DNA of 64,000 nucleotides, taken from assembly GCA_947169285.1 (NCBI GenBank), contig CAMVPB010000001.1, positions 141,226 through 205,225 on the forward strand, read 5' to 3'. The DNA is from an uncultured bacterium. GTDB lineage: Bacteria > Bacillota_I > Bacilli_A > RF39 > UBA660. Positions 45,331-55,251 of the stretch are shown one piece after another (position 1 is the stretch's first letter; each line of letters opens with the position of its first letter). The notes beneath the pieces are model-generated. The model was not told the DNA's origin. It saw only the letters and a list, made by a program, of their open reading frames with translations, and made no database searches. The translations under genes were made by a program, and so were the position numbers.

Positions 45331-46395
45331 ATGGATGAAAGATTAAAAATAATAGAAGAAAGATATAAATTTTTAGAAAGTGAATTACTTAAACCTGAAG
45401 TATATGAAAATTATGAGAAAATGAAGGTATTAAGTAAGGAAAAAACTTCATTAGAAGAAAAAGTTAATAAATACCACGAGTATAAGCAAATCATTGAAGA
45501 TTTAGAAACAGCTAAGGAAATGCTTAAAGATCCTGAGATGGTTGAATTTGCAGCAGAAGAAATAGAAACTTTAAGTAATAAAAAAGAAAAACTAGAGAGT
45601 ATTATAAAAAGAATGCTTTTACCAAAAGACCCTAATGATGAAAAAAACGTTATTATGGAAATTAGAGGGGCAGCTGGTGGAGACGAAGCAAATATTTTTG
45701 CTGGGGATCTTTTTAGAATGTACTCTAAATATGCTGAACACGAAGGTTGGAAGTTAGAAGTTACCTATGAAGCTCCAGGGGAAAGTGGAGGCTATTCAAA
45801 CATTGAATTTATGTTAAGTGGTGAATCTGTTTATTCAAAACTTAAATATGAAAGTGGTGTTCACAGAGTTCAAAGAGTTCCAGAAACAGAAAGTCAAGGT
45901 AGAGTGCATACTTCAACTGCAACAGTACTTGTAATGCCTGAAGCAGAAGAAGTAGATGTTGAAATAAAAGATTCAGATATAAGGGTAGATATTACAAGAA
46001 GTTCTGGTGCAGGAGGTCAATGTGTTAATACAACAGATTCTGCAGTAAGAATTACTCATATACCTACTGGAATTATTGTTTATTGTCAAGTTGAAAGAAG
46101 TCAAATAAAGAATAAAGAAAGAGCAATGCAAATTTTAAAGACTAGACTTTATGATTTAAAACAAAGAGAACAAGAAGAAAAGCTTGAAAGTGAACGTAAA
46201 AGTAAAATAGGTACAGGGGATAGGTCAGAAAAAATTAGAACATATAATTATCCACAAAATAGAATAACTGATCATAGAATTAATTTAACACTTATGCATT
46301 TAGATAAAGTTATGGAAGGTCATCTTGAAGAAATTATTGAAGCATTAATAATAGAAGATGAAAGAATGAAACTTGAAGCCGATGAAAATAAATAA
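45331..46395 (+). CDS. prfA: Peptide chain release factor 1
   Basis: RSSGAGGQCVNTTDSAVRITHIPTGI. Confidence 0.98.
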   Translation: MDERLKIIEERYKFLESELLKPEVYENYEKMKVLSKEKTSLEEKVNKYHEYKQIIEDLETAKEMLKDPEMVEFAAEEIETLSNKKEKLESIIKRMLLPKDPNDEKNVIMEIRGAAGGDEANIFAGDLFRMYSKYAEHEGWKLEVTYEAPGESGGYSNIEFMLSGESVYSKLKYESGVHRVQRVPETESQGRVHTSTATVLVMPEAEEVDVEIKDSDIRVDITRSSGAGGQCVNTTDSAVRITHIPTGIIVYCQVERSQIKNKERAMQILKTRLYDLKQREQEEKLESERKSKIGTGDRSEKIRTYNYPQNRITDHRINLTLMHLDKVMEGHLEEIIEALIIEDERMKLEADENK

Positions 46396-47119
46396 TAAAT
46401 TAAATATTTCTAAAAGAGAATTAGATGAATTAAAACTTGTATCTAAAGATTATGAATCTGATTATAATAAAGTATTAAAAGGATACCCAATTCAATATTT
46501 GATTGGGTATGTTAATTTTTATGGATATAAAATAAATGTTAATAAAAATGTTTTAATACCTAGATTTGAAACTGAATTATTAGTTGAGAAGACCATTAAA
46601 TATATAAATAAGATATTTAATAAAAAAGTAAATATTTTGGATATAGGCACAGGTAGTGGGTGTATAAGTATTGCGTTACATAAAGAAGTTAATTCAAATT
46701 TAACAGCCTGTGATATAAATAATAAAGTTTTGAAATTAGCTAAAAGTAATGCCAAGTTAAATAATTGTAATATTAATTTTATTAAAAGTAATTTGTTTGA
46801 AAATATAAATGATAAATATGATGTAATAATAAGTAATCCACCATATATTGATCAAAATGAAAAAATAATGGATATGGTAGATAAATATGAACCTCATGAA
46901 TCTTTATACGCACCTAATAATGGATTATATTTTTATGAAGAAATTCTTAAAAATGCTAATAAATATTTAAATGATAAATTTATAATAGCTTTTGAAATAG
47001 GATGGTGGCAAGGCGAACTTATTAAATCAATTGCTAGAATTTATTTTAAAAATTCAAAAATAATAATAGAAAAAGATTATACTGATAGGAATAGATATAT
47101 TTTTATAATTGGTGAATAA
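46382..47119 (+). CDS. prmC: Release factor glutamine methyltransferase PrmC
   Basis: ILDIGTGSGCISIAL, IISNPPYI. Confidence 0.95.
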   Translation: MKINNKLNISKRELDELKLVSKDYESDYNKVLKGYPIQYLIGYVNFYGYKINVNKNVLIPRFETELLVEKTIKYINKIFNKKVNILDIGTGSGCISIALHKEVNSNLTACDINNKVLKLAKSNAKLNNCNINFIKSNLFENINDKYDVIISNPPYIDQNEKIMDMVDKYEPHESLYAPNNGLYFYEEILKNANKYLNDKFIIAFEIGWWQGELIKSIARIYFKNSKIIIEKDYTDRNRYIFIIGE

Positions 47120-47146
47120 AATAAAAAAAAATATACCAATACTTAT

Positions 47147-47692
47147 ATGAAAGGTTGGTATTTTTTAATGAAAAAAATATTAATAACAATTACAATTTTA
47201 ATATTGTTATTTTTACTTATTAAAAATGAAGAAACTTTAATGATTCCAGAAGATTCTATTAGATTTAGAGTGGTTGCTAATTCAAATGAAAAAGAAGATA
47301 TATATGTAAAAGAATTTTTAGTTAATGAAATAATAAATAATGAATCTATAATATTTAAAAGTGATTCAATAGAAGATTCTAGAAAAAATATAAAAAGTAA
47401 CATTGAAAATGTCGAAAAAGTTGTAAGTGATACTTTTAAAAAATTAGATTATAATAAAAAATATGATGTAAAATATGGAATAAATTATTTTCCACAAAAA
47501 AAGTATAGAGGAATAAATTATGATTCTGGGTATTATGAATCACTTGTAATAACAATTGGAGAAGGTAAAGGTAATAATTATTGGTGTGTAATGTTTCCAC
47601 CGCTTTGTATGATAGATGAAGAGAATATGGATAATATAGAATATAAATTTAAAATAGAAGAAATTATAAAAAAATATATCATAAAGAAATGA
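47147..47692 (+). CDS. spoIIR: Stage II sporulation protein R
   Basis: IRFRVVANSNEKEDIYVKEFLVNEI...NYWCVMFPPLCMID; likely start at 47168. Confidence 0.92.
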   Translation: MKGWYFLMKKILITITILILLFLLIKNEETLMIPEDSIRFRVVANSNEKEDIYVKEFLVNEIINNESIIFKSDSIEDSRKNIKSNIENVEKVVSDTFKKLDYNKKYDVKYGINYFPQKKYRGINYDSGYYESLVITIGEGKGNNYWCVMFPPLCMIDEENMDNIEYKFKIEEIIKKYIIKK

Positions 47693-48243
47693 TTAAAATA
47701 ATAATAATTAATATGGAAATATTAACATTATTATTAATAGGATTAAGTTTAAGTATAGATGCTTTTACTATGTCACTTGCATACGGACTTATAGGAATTC
47801 AAAAAAACAAAATATTTTTATCATCAATAATTGTTGGATTATTTCACTTTTTTATGCCTTTGTTGGGTAGTTTAATAGGCTATAAATTATTAAATTCATT
47901 TAAAATAAATCCTAAATATTTAATAATAATTATAATATCAGTATTGTTAGTTGAAATGATAAAATCAATTAAAGACGAAGAAATTAAAACTATTAAAATG
48001 AATATATTTGGTATGTTAAGTTTTGCATTTTTAGTTTCGTTAGATAGTTTTACAGTGGGTATGGGAATTTATTATATAACTAATAAACCAATATACGCAT
48101 CAATTGTATTTTCAATTGTTAGTTTTTGTTTTACATTAATAGGGTATATTTTAGGTAAATATGCATCAAAAAAATTAGAAAAAGCATCTAAATATATAGG
48201 AATAATAATTTTGTTGATTTTACTTATATATTTTATATTTTAA
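47689..48243 (+). CDS. YtaF/MntP-like membrane protein
   Basis: LIGLSLSIDAFTMSLAYGL and SFAFLVSLDSFTVGMGI repeats. Confidence 0.8.
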   Translation: MIKIIIINMEILTLLLIGLSLSIDAFTMSLAYGLIGIQKNKIFLSSIIVGLFHFFMPLLGSLIGYKLLNSFKINPKYLIIIIISVLLVEMIKSIKDEEIKTIKMNIFGMLSFAFLVSLDSFTVGMGIYYITNKPIYASIVFSIVSFCFTLIGYILGKYASKKLEKASKYIGIIILLILLIYFIF

Positions 48244-48291
48244 ATTGATAAAAGCAAAAAAATATATTATAGTAGTAATAAGGAGATCATT

Positions 48292-49539
48292 ATGCCAAAA
48301 ATAAGAATTGAAGGTAATCATGAATTAAAAGGTGAGGTAACTATTAGTGGTGCAAAAAATAGTGCAGTAGCTTTAATACCTGCAGCTATACTTTCTACTA
48401 GCAGTATCATTTACAATGTTCCTAAAATTACAGATATAGATTATTTAATAAAAATATTAGAACTTTTAAATTGTAAAGTTGAAATGAAAGATGGAAATTT
48501 ATATATAGATTCATCTAAATCAGAAAATCAAGATATACCAGAAGAATTAAGTGTTCAAATGAGAGCATCATATTACTTTATGGGAGCGTTACTTGCAAAA
48601 TTTAAACGTGCTGAAATATGTTACCCTGGAGGGTGTAAAATAGGCAATAGGCCAATAGATCTTCACATAAAAGGATTTGAAGCATTAGGTGCAAAAGTAA
48701 CTCAAATTAAAAGTAAGTTTATAATCGAAGCGGATAATTTGAAGGGTTCTAAAATATATTTGGATTTTCCTAGTGTTGGAGCAACTATAAATATAATGTT
48801 AGCTGCAACTGCTGCAGAAGGTACGACTATAATAGATAATGCAGCCAAAGAACCAGAAATAGTAAATGTTGCATCTTTTTTAATAAATATGGGATGTAAA
48901 ATAATAGGAGCCGGCACTGATAAAATAATAATAGAAGGTGGTAAGAAACTTCATGAAGGTGTAGTAGAGGTATTACCTGATAGAATAGAGGCAGGAACAT
49001 ATTTAATAATAGGTGCATTATTAGGAAATTTAAAAATTAAGAATGTAATAGCAGAGCATATACATGCAGTATTAATTAAATTAAAAGAAGTTGGTGTTAA
49101 ATATGAGATTCAAAAAGATGGAATATTGATACATAAATGTGATAATTTAAAGCCAACAACAATAACAACATTAGGATTTCCTGGCTTTCCAACTGATCTT
49201 CAGCAGCCATTTACAACTTTATTAACACAGGCAGAAGGTAAATCTATAATTAATGAAACAATATATGAGTCAAGATTTAGAAATGCTGAATATTTAAATA
49301 TAATGGGTGCTAATACTAAATTATTATCTTTTGATACCCTTGAAATTAATGGAAAGACGCCTTTAAAAGGAGCAGATGTTTATTCAACGGATTTAAGAGC
49401 AGGTGCATCACTTTTAGTAGCGGGTTTAATTGCAAAAGGAGTAACAACAATTGATAATATTGAACTTATTTTAAGGGGATATGAAGACGTTGTTGAAAAA
49501 CTTCAAAAAATAGGTGCTAAAATTAAACTAATACCATAG
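48292..49539 (+). CDS. murA: UDP-N-acetylglucosamine 1-carboxyvinyltransferase
   Basis: LKGEVTISGAKNSAVALIPAAILS; DRIEAGTYLI. Confidence 0.96.
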   Translation: MPKIRIEGNHELKGEVTISGAKNSAVALIPAAILSTSSIIYNVPKITDIDYLIKILELLNCKVEMKDGNLYIDSSKSENQDIPEELSVQMRASYYFMGALLAKFKRAEICYPGGCKIGNRPIDLHIKGFEALGAKVTQIKSKFIIEADNLKGSKIYLDFPSVGATINIMLAATAAEGTTIIDNAAKEPEIVNVASFLINMGCKIIGAGTDKIIIEGGKKLHEGVVEVLPDRIEAGTYLIIGALLGNLKIKNVIAEHIHAVLIKLKEVGVKYEIQKDGILIHKCDNLKPTTITTLGFPGFPTDLQQPFTTLLTQAEGKSIINETIYESRFRNAEYLNIMGANTKLLSFDTLEINGKTPLKGADVYSTDLRAGASLLVAGLIAKGVTTIDNIELILRGYEDVVEKLQKIGAKIKLIP

Positions 49540-49560
49540 AATTTAACAAGATATGTTTTT

Positions 49561-50319
49561 TTGGGAGGATATATGAACAGAAAAACACTTGTTATTTTTT
49601 TTATTGGATTAATATTATCATTTATTATATTTAAATTAGTGTACAAAGAAAAAATTGATTATTTAGCTTTAGGGGATGAATTAGTGCTTGGTTATACACC
49701 ATTTGATACATATAATAAAAGTTATTCAGATTACTTTAGTGATTATTTAAAAAGCAAAAAGAAATTAGGATTTTATATAAATGATTTTAGTAAGTATAAT
49801 TATACTATTAAAAAATTAATTAATGATATGGATAATATTAAAGAAATAAAAATAAATAATAAAAAAATAAATATTAATCAAGCTATATCTTCTTCTGATA
49901 TTATAACTTTATCTTTTGGTCAAAAAGAATTATATGTTTTACTTAGTAAAAACTATAATAATAAATTAAAGAATATTAATGAAATATATAAGTATATTGA
50001 TGAATATTTTAATGATTATATTTTATTGCTTAATAAAATAAGAAAAATAAATTCTAATGAAATATATATAATAGGGTTATATGACCCTTTAATAAATGTT
50101 AATCAAGAAACTATTATTAAATTAAATGAAATATTTAATTATATAAATAATAAATTTAAATTATTAGAAGAAAATAAAAATATATATTATATAGAAATAT
50201 CAAAAGAATTTGATAATAAAAATTATTATATACCAAATATAAAAAATCCTTATCCATCTTTAGAAGGATATAATTATATTTCAAATAAACTAATATATAA
50301 AGTTTCTAAAAAATGTTGA
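49561..50319 (+). CDS. Membrane-anchored SGNH/GDSL-like protein with degenerate active site
   Basis: N-terminal TM, IDYLALGDELVLGYTPF block I-like, IITLSFGQKELY block III-like, YPSLEGYNYISNKL block V-like. Confidence 0.65.
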   Translation: MGGYMNRKTLVIFFIGLILSFIIFKLVYKEKIDYLALGDELVLGYTPFDTYNKSYSDYFSDYLKSKKKLGFYINDFSKYNYTIKKLINDMDNIKEIKINNKKININQAISSSDIITLSFGQKELYVLLSKNYNNKLKNINEIYKYIDEYFNDYILLLNKIRKINSNEIYIIGLYDPLINVNQETIIKLNEIFNYINNKFKLLEENKNIYYIEISKEFDNKNYYIPNIKNPYPSLEGYNYISNKLIYKVSKKC

Positions 50320-50395
50320 TTTTTAAATAATTTTTGTTATAATACTTATTGAAGAAATTTCTATAGTTATTTATTAACTATGGCGAGGAGGGATT

Positions 50396-50593
50396 ATGAA
50401 AAAGGGAATACATCCAGAATTAAAAGAATGCAAAGTTAAATGTGCATGTGGTAATGAATTTACTGTTAAATCAACTAAAGAATTAATTCAACTTGAGACA
50501 TGTAATAAATGTCACTCATTTTATACAGGTAAATATAAAACTGCTAAAACAGGTAACGTTCAAAAATTCAAAGAAAAATATGGAATTAAATAG
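50396..50593 (+). CDS. rpmE: 50S ribosomal protein L31 (zinc-binding C+ form)
   Basis: MKKGIHPELKECKVKCACGNEFTV...ETCNKCHSFYTGK. Confidence 0.96.
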   Translation: MKKGIHPELKECKVKCACGNEFTVKSTKELIQLETCNKCHSFYTGKYKTAKTGNVQKFKEKYGIK

Positions 50594-50657
50594 TAAACTT
50601 TACATAAGTTTGCTTTTTTTTATAAAAAAATTGTTATAATATAAAATAGGTGATTGT

Positions 50658-51089
50658 ATGAGAATAATTATAGGTAATGATCATAATGGGTATGAATTAA
50701 AGAAAGAACTTGTTAGATATTTAAAGAATAATCGATATTATCTTGAAGATGTAGGTTGTGATAGTATTGATTCAGTTGATTATCCTTTAATAGCAAAGAA
50801 AGCATGTGAAGAAGTATTAAGAGATGATGATAATTTAGGAATACTTATTTGTGGCACAGGAATTGGTATGTCAATCGCCGCTAACAAAATAAAAGGAATT
50901 AGATGTGCAAAAGTATCAACAGAAGAAGAAGCTGCATTATCAAAACTTCATAACAATGCTAATGTAATGGCTATTTCAGGAAGAATAGACAAATCTTTAG
51001 CAATTAAGTTTGTAGATAAATTTATTAACACATCTTTTTCAAATGAAGAAAGGCATGTTAGAAGAAATAATCAAATCGACAATTTATAG
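50658..51089 (+). CDS. rpiB: Ribose-5-phosphate isomerase B
   Basis: IGNDHNGYELK, GTGIGMSIAANKIKGIRCA. Confidence 0.95.
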   Translation: MRIIIGNDHNGYELKKELVRYLKNNRYYLEDVGCDSIDSVDYPLIAKKACEEVLRDDDNLGILICGTGIGMSIAANKIKGIRCAKVSTEEEAALSKLHNNANVMAISGRIDKSLAIKFVDKFINTSFSNEERHVRRNNQIDNL

Positions 51090-51116
51090 TAATATTTTTA
51101 AGTTTTATTTAATATA

Positions 51117-52040
51117 ATGCATAATATGAAATATATATTATGCATTTTACTTTTAATAATACCATTGTATTCGTTAATTGTTCCACATAATAACAATAAT
51201 TTTTATTATGAAAAAATAGAATACGTTAATAAAATAAAAGAAGAACCAGTTGTTAAATTATTAGATTCAAATAAAATTATAAATCTATCAATTGAAGATT
51301 ATATAATAGGAGTTGTATCTTGTGAAATGCCAGCTTCTTATGAACTAGAAGCTTTAAAAGCACAAGCCATTGCTTCAAGAACTTATGCTTTAGAAAAGAT
51401 GAATATAAATAATTTATACGATTTAGAAAACTCTACAAATAATCAATGTTATCATAATAATGAAATATTAAAAAATAAATGGGGTAATAATTATGAAAAA
51501 TATTATAAAAAAATAACTAAAGCGGTAAATGAAACAAAAGGTTATTATATGACTTATAATGGAAAAATAATAAAAGCATTTTATTTTTCAACTTCAAATG
51601 GTTATACAGAAGATGTAAAAAATGTATTTGGAAGTAATCTTGAATATTTATCATCCGTTGAATCTTCTTGGGACAAAAATAATAAAAATTTCGAAAAAAC
51701 TGTAAGTTTTAATGAAATAGATTTTATAAACAAATTAAAATTAAGTGATATAAAAGTTAATAAAATTGAAATATTAAATAGGACTAAAAGTAATAGAGTA
51801 AATGAAATAATGATAAATAATACTATATTTAAAGGTACAACATTTAGAAAATTACTTAGTATTAGATCAACAGATTTTGATATAGAAAAAAAAGATAACA
51901 TAATATATATTAAAACAAGAGGATATGGTCATGGAGTAGGTCTTAGTCAATATGGGGCAAATGAAATGGCTAAGCTCGGTTATGACTATGATGAAATATT
52001 AAAATATTATTATAAAAATATTGATATTAATAATGTATAA
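51117..52040 (+). CDS. spoIID: Stage II sporulation protein D
   Basis: EDYIIGVVSCEMPASYELEALKAQAIASRTYAL; GYGHGVGLSQYGANEMA. Confidence 0.95.
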   Translation: MHNMKYILCILLLIIPLYSLIVPHNNNNFYYEKIEYVNKIKEEPVVKLLDSNKIINLSIEDYIIGVVSCEMPASYELEALKAQAIASRTYALEKMNINNLYDLENSTNNQCYHNNEILKNKWGNNYEKYYKKITKAVNETKGYYMTYNGKIIKAFYFSTSNGYTEDVKNVFGSNLEYLSSVESSWDKNNKNFEKTVSFNEIDFINKLKLSDIKVNKIEILNRTKSNRVNEIMINNTIFKGTTFRKLLSIRSTDFDIEKKDNIIYIKTRGYGHGVGLSQYGANEMAKLGYDYDEILKYYYKNIDINNV

Positions 52041-52075
52041 ATTAAAAAAAATGGTTCACACTCTATAATAGGAGT

Positions 52076-52705
52076 GTGATTATGAATAAAGCAAAGAGAT
52101 TAATAATACCTACTGTCTATGCAATTTCGCTTTTACTTATTATTGGAAGTGTATTTATGTTAGTTGAAGGAATAAGCAATTATTTTAATGAAACAATTAA
52201 CTATGACCATTCAGTTAAAAATGTATTTGAAAAAACAATTCCTGTTCAAACAACTAAAAATCTAATAATAAGGCCATATTTATCAGAAAATGTTAATATC
52301 GGAAAATATTTTTATGATTATGAAGGTGAAAAAGAAAACCAAGAAAAAGCATTAGTTTATTATGAGAATACATACATGCAAAATTCTGGTGTGGACTATA
52401 TAAGCAACAGTATATTTGATGTAGTGTCTATCTTAGATGGTGAAGTAATATCAGTTGAAAGCGATAATACTTTAGGAAATATAGTTCAAATAAAACATGA
52501 TAAAGATCTAATAAGTATTTATCAAGGAATAGACGAAGTAGCGGTAAAAAAAGGTGATAGTATAAATCAAGGACAAATTTTAGGAGTAAGTGGCACTTCA
52601 AAAATAAATCCTGAATATAATTCTTCTCTACATTTTGAAGTTTACCATAAAGGTGAAATAATAGATCCAGAAAATCTTTATACTTTAAGCATAGAAGACT
52701 TTTAA
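52076..52705 (+). CDS. SpoIIQ-like M23-family membrane protein
   Basis: N-terminal TM; GNIVQIKHDKDLISIYQGIDEVAVKKGDSINQGQILGVSGTS...SLHFEVYHKGEIIDPENL. Confidence 0.85.
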   Translation: MIMNKAKRLIIPTVYAISLLLIIGSVFMLVEGISNYFNETINYDHSVKNVFEKTIPVQTTKNLIIRPYLSENVNIGKYFYDYEGEKENQEKALVYYENTYMQNSGVDYISNSIFDVVSILDGEVISVESDNTLGNIVQIKHDKDLISIYQGIDEVAVKKGDSINQGQILGVSGTSKINPEYNSSLHFEVYHKGEIIDPENLYTLSIEDF

Positions 52706-52756
52706 CAAAAGTCTTTTTTCATATTTTTTAAAAACTTTTATATATTTTAATAGGGG

Positions 52757-53020
52757 TTGATAAAGATAAAAAAGAGCATTGTTGATAGAATAAAATATGA
52801 AACAGAATATATATTGAAAACAAATGAAACAATAAGAGAAGTCGCTAAAAAGTTTAAAGTAAGTAAAAGTACAGTCCATAAAGATTTACACGAAAGATTG
52901 AAAGATATAAATAGTAAAATATATAATGATGTTAAGGAATTAATGAAAAAGCATATAGAAATTAGGCATATAAACGGTGGAGAAGCCACTAAAAACAAGT
53001 ATAAAGTCACCGAGAAGTAG
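52757..53020 (+). CDS. spoIIID: Sporulation transcriptional regulator SpoIIID
   Basis: TIREVAKKFKVSKSTVHKDLHERL; TTG start. Confidence 0.93.
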   Translation: MIKIKKSIVDRIKYETEYILKTNETIREVAKKFKVSKSTVHKDLHERLKDINSKIYNDVKELMKKHIEIRHINGGEATKNKYKVTEK

Positions 53021-53086
53021 ACTTTTTGTTTATTTTTATAACTAACTATTAAATATTATGATATTATTTCTAGTGGGTGTTTTTTT

Positions 53087-53794
53087 ATGATAAATTTTAT
53101 AATAGTAGAAGATAATAATGCACATAGAAAAAGTACTGAAAAAGTAATATTAAAATATATGATGAAAAACAAATATGAATTTGAAATTTTTTCGTATGAC
53201 AAAGAAACAGAAGAACTACTAAACTATATAAAAAACAATGATAAAAATAATATATACATATTAGATTTTGAACTTCCAAATACAAATGCTATAGATTTAG
53301 CTAGAGAAATAAGAAAAAATGATTGGAGAAGTCCAATTATTATTTTAACAGCACATGGAGGTATGGCATTTGAATCATTTAAACAAAGACTACAAATATT
53401 AGATTTTATATCTAAGCAGTATAAAGCAGAAGAAAGTTTGATTGAATCTTTTGATATATGTTTAAAACAATTTAATTTAGCAAAATCATTAAAATTAAAT
53501 TATAATTATACTGATTATAATATTCCTTTTGATAAAATATTGTATATTTATAGAGATACTGTAGAAAGAAAATCGGTAATAGTAACAGAAAACTCTGAAT
53601 ATATGATAAGAATTAATATGAAAGATATAAAAGAATTATTACCTAAAACATTTAAATATTCACATAAAGCCTGTATAGTAAATATTAATAAAGTTGAAGC
53701 ATTTGATTGGAAGAACTATGAAATATATTTTTCAAATGGTAGTAAAACAAATTTATTATCAAGAACACACAAGAAGGAGTTAGCAGAAAAATGA
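53087..53794 (+). CDS. agrA: AgrA-like LytTR-family response regulator
   Basis: FIIVEDN, YILDFELPNTNAIDLAREIR, C-terminal LytTR domain (SHKACIVNINKVEAFDW). Confidence 0.88.
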   Translation: MINFIIVEDNNAHRKSTEKVILKYMMKNKYEFEIFSYDKETEELLNYIKNNDKNNIYILDFELPNTNAIDLAREIRKNDWRSPIIILTAHGGMAFESFKQRLQILDFISKQYKAEESLIESFDICLKQFNLAKSLKLNYNYTDYNIPFDKILYIYRDTVERKSVIVTENSEYMIRINMKDIKELLPKTFKYSHKACIVNINKVEAFDWKNYEIYFSNGSKTNLLSRTHKKELAEK

Positions 53795-55089
53795 AAATAT
53801 ATGAAATAATACTATGTATATTAGGAATAACTTTTTGTATCTATACGTATATAAAAAGTTATTCTTTAATTTTTGAAAATAAAATACAAAAAATTGATTA
53901 TAAAATGGAGATTATACTATTTTTAGTGATTATAGCTGCATATTACAATACTTTTTATAATTATGGGTATTCTAAGATAATAATTAGCTTTCTAGAAATA
54001 TTTGCAGTTTTAAGAATAACACATCAAGAAAATATAAAAGCAACATTTTTGAAAACGTTAATTCTATATTTGTTAGAATGTATTATAGAAATTGTTATTG
54101 GAGGATTTGTATTCTATATGTTTTTTAATAGTGTACAATCTTTTGATCAAAATATAATATTTAAAGTTTTATTTTCTTTACTGATAATGTTATTAGTTTT
54201 GTTAGTCGCAAATTTAAATAAATCTTCAAAAATAATTAGAAAACTATATAATTTTATGTCTAAGATTTTTAATGTGACAATGATAATTGTAATGTTATTA
54301 ATTTCAATTTCTATATTGGCATATTGTTTAATAATTTCAACAAGTATATATAGTTATACAGTTACTGCCGTAATGATAATAATCTTATTTGTATTAATAG
54401 TGATATCTATCATTCAAAGTATAAAAACTAAAATAGCCACTGATAAAGAAGAAGTATTGTTAGAGTTCATGAAAGAATATGAAATGATTATTGATAAAGA
54501 AAGAATTGATAGGCATGAGATGGTTAATAATTTACTGGTTTTAAAAAGTATTAAAAATAAAAATACTAAACAGTATGACAAAATACTAGATGATATTTTA
54601 TTAACGTATCAAAGTAATAAATCTTCTAAGGGACTATATGAACTTCCTTCGGGTTTAAAAGGACTTTTTTATTACAAAATCTATGATATGAAAAACAGAA
54701 ATGTTGAGGTTTTTATTAATGTTTCTAATAAAATATTAAAAGATTTAGATAATTTAGATTCTAAAATATTAACTAAAGTGTGCAAAATATTAGGTATACT
54801 TTTAGATAATGCAAAAGATGCAGCTTGTGAATCTAAAGATAAACTAGTTGTTATAGATTTATATAAAGAGGAAGAAAGCATTATTATTTATATTGAAAAT
54901 ACTATGAGTGATAATTTTAATATAAACATTAATAGAATGAAAGTAAAAGGGTTTAGTACAAAAGGTCAAAATAGAGGATATGGATTATATATTGTTGATA
55001 AATTATTAGGTGAGTCAAATAAGATATTGTTAAATCAAAGCATTAAAGATAGTAAGTTTATATCTATTATGACAATAAAAAATAATTAG
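53791..55089 (+). CDS. agrC: AgrC-like GHKL sensor histidine kinase
   Basis: Multi-TM N-terminus; DRHEMVNNLLVLKS, GILLDNAKDAA, KGQNRGYGLYIVDKLL. Confidence 0.9.
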   Translation: MKIYEIILCILGITFCIYTYIKSYSLIFENKIQKIDYKMEIILFLVIIAAYYNTFYNYGYSKIIISFLEIFAVLRITHQENIKATFLKTLILYLLECIIEIVIGGFVFYMFFNSVQSFDQNIIFKVLFSLLIMLLVLLVANLNKSSKIIRKLYNFMSKIFNVTMIIVMLLISISILAYCLIISTSIYSYTVTAVMIIILFVLIVISIIQSIKTKIATDKEEVLLEFMKEYEMIIDKERIDRHEMVNNLLVLKSIKNKNTKQYDKILDDILLTYQSNKSSKGLYELPSGLKGLFYYKIYDMKNRNVEVFINVSNKILKDLDNLDSKILTKVCKILGILLDNAKDAACESKDKLVVIDLYKEEESIIIYIENTMSDNFNININRMKVKGFSTKGQNRGYGLYIVDKLLGESNKILLNQSIKDSKFISIMTIKNN

Positions 55090-55113
55090 GTTTTTAATTC
55101 CTAATTATTTTTT
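55081..55113. terminator. Shared bidirectional terminator between agrC and agrD
   Basis: aataattaggtttttaattcctaattattttttt. Confidence 0.7.
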
Positions 55114-55119
55114 TGTTTA

Positions 55120-55218
55120 TTATAATAAACTTTCAGGAATTTCTTCTTCATCAAACCAGAAAAAGAAACATGCTCCAGTAGCTGTTTTAGCTATAAATTC
55201 ACCTAATAATGCTAACAT
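55120..55218 (-). CDS. agrD: AgrD autoinducing peptide precursor (32 aa; absent from ORF track)
   Basis: Reverse-strand MLALLGEFIAKTATGACFFFWFDEEEIPESLL with AGGAGG RBS, directly downstream of agrB; Cys-hydrophobic core followed by acidic DEEEIPESL tail. Confidence 0.9.
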   Translation of the reverse strand: MLALLGEFIAKTATGACFFFWFDEEEIPESLL

Positions 55219-55251
55219 CTTAATACCTCCTTTTATTCTTATTTAAAATAT

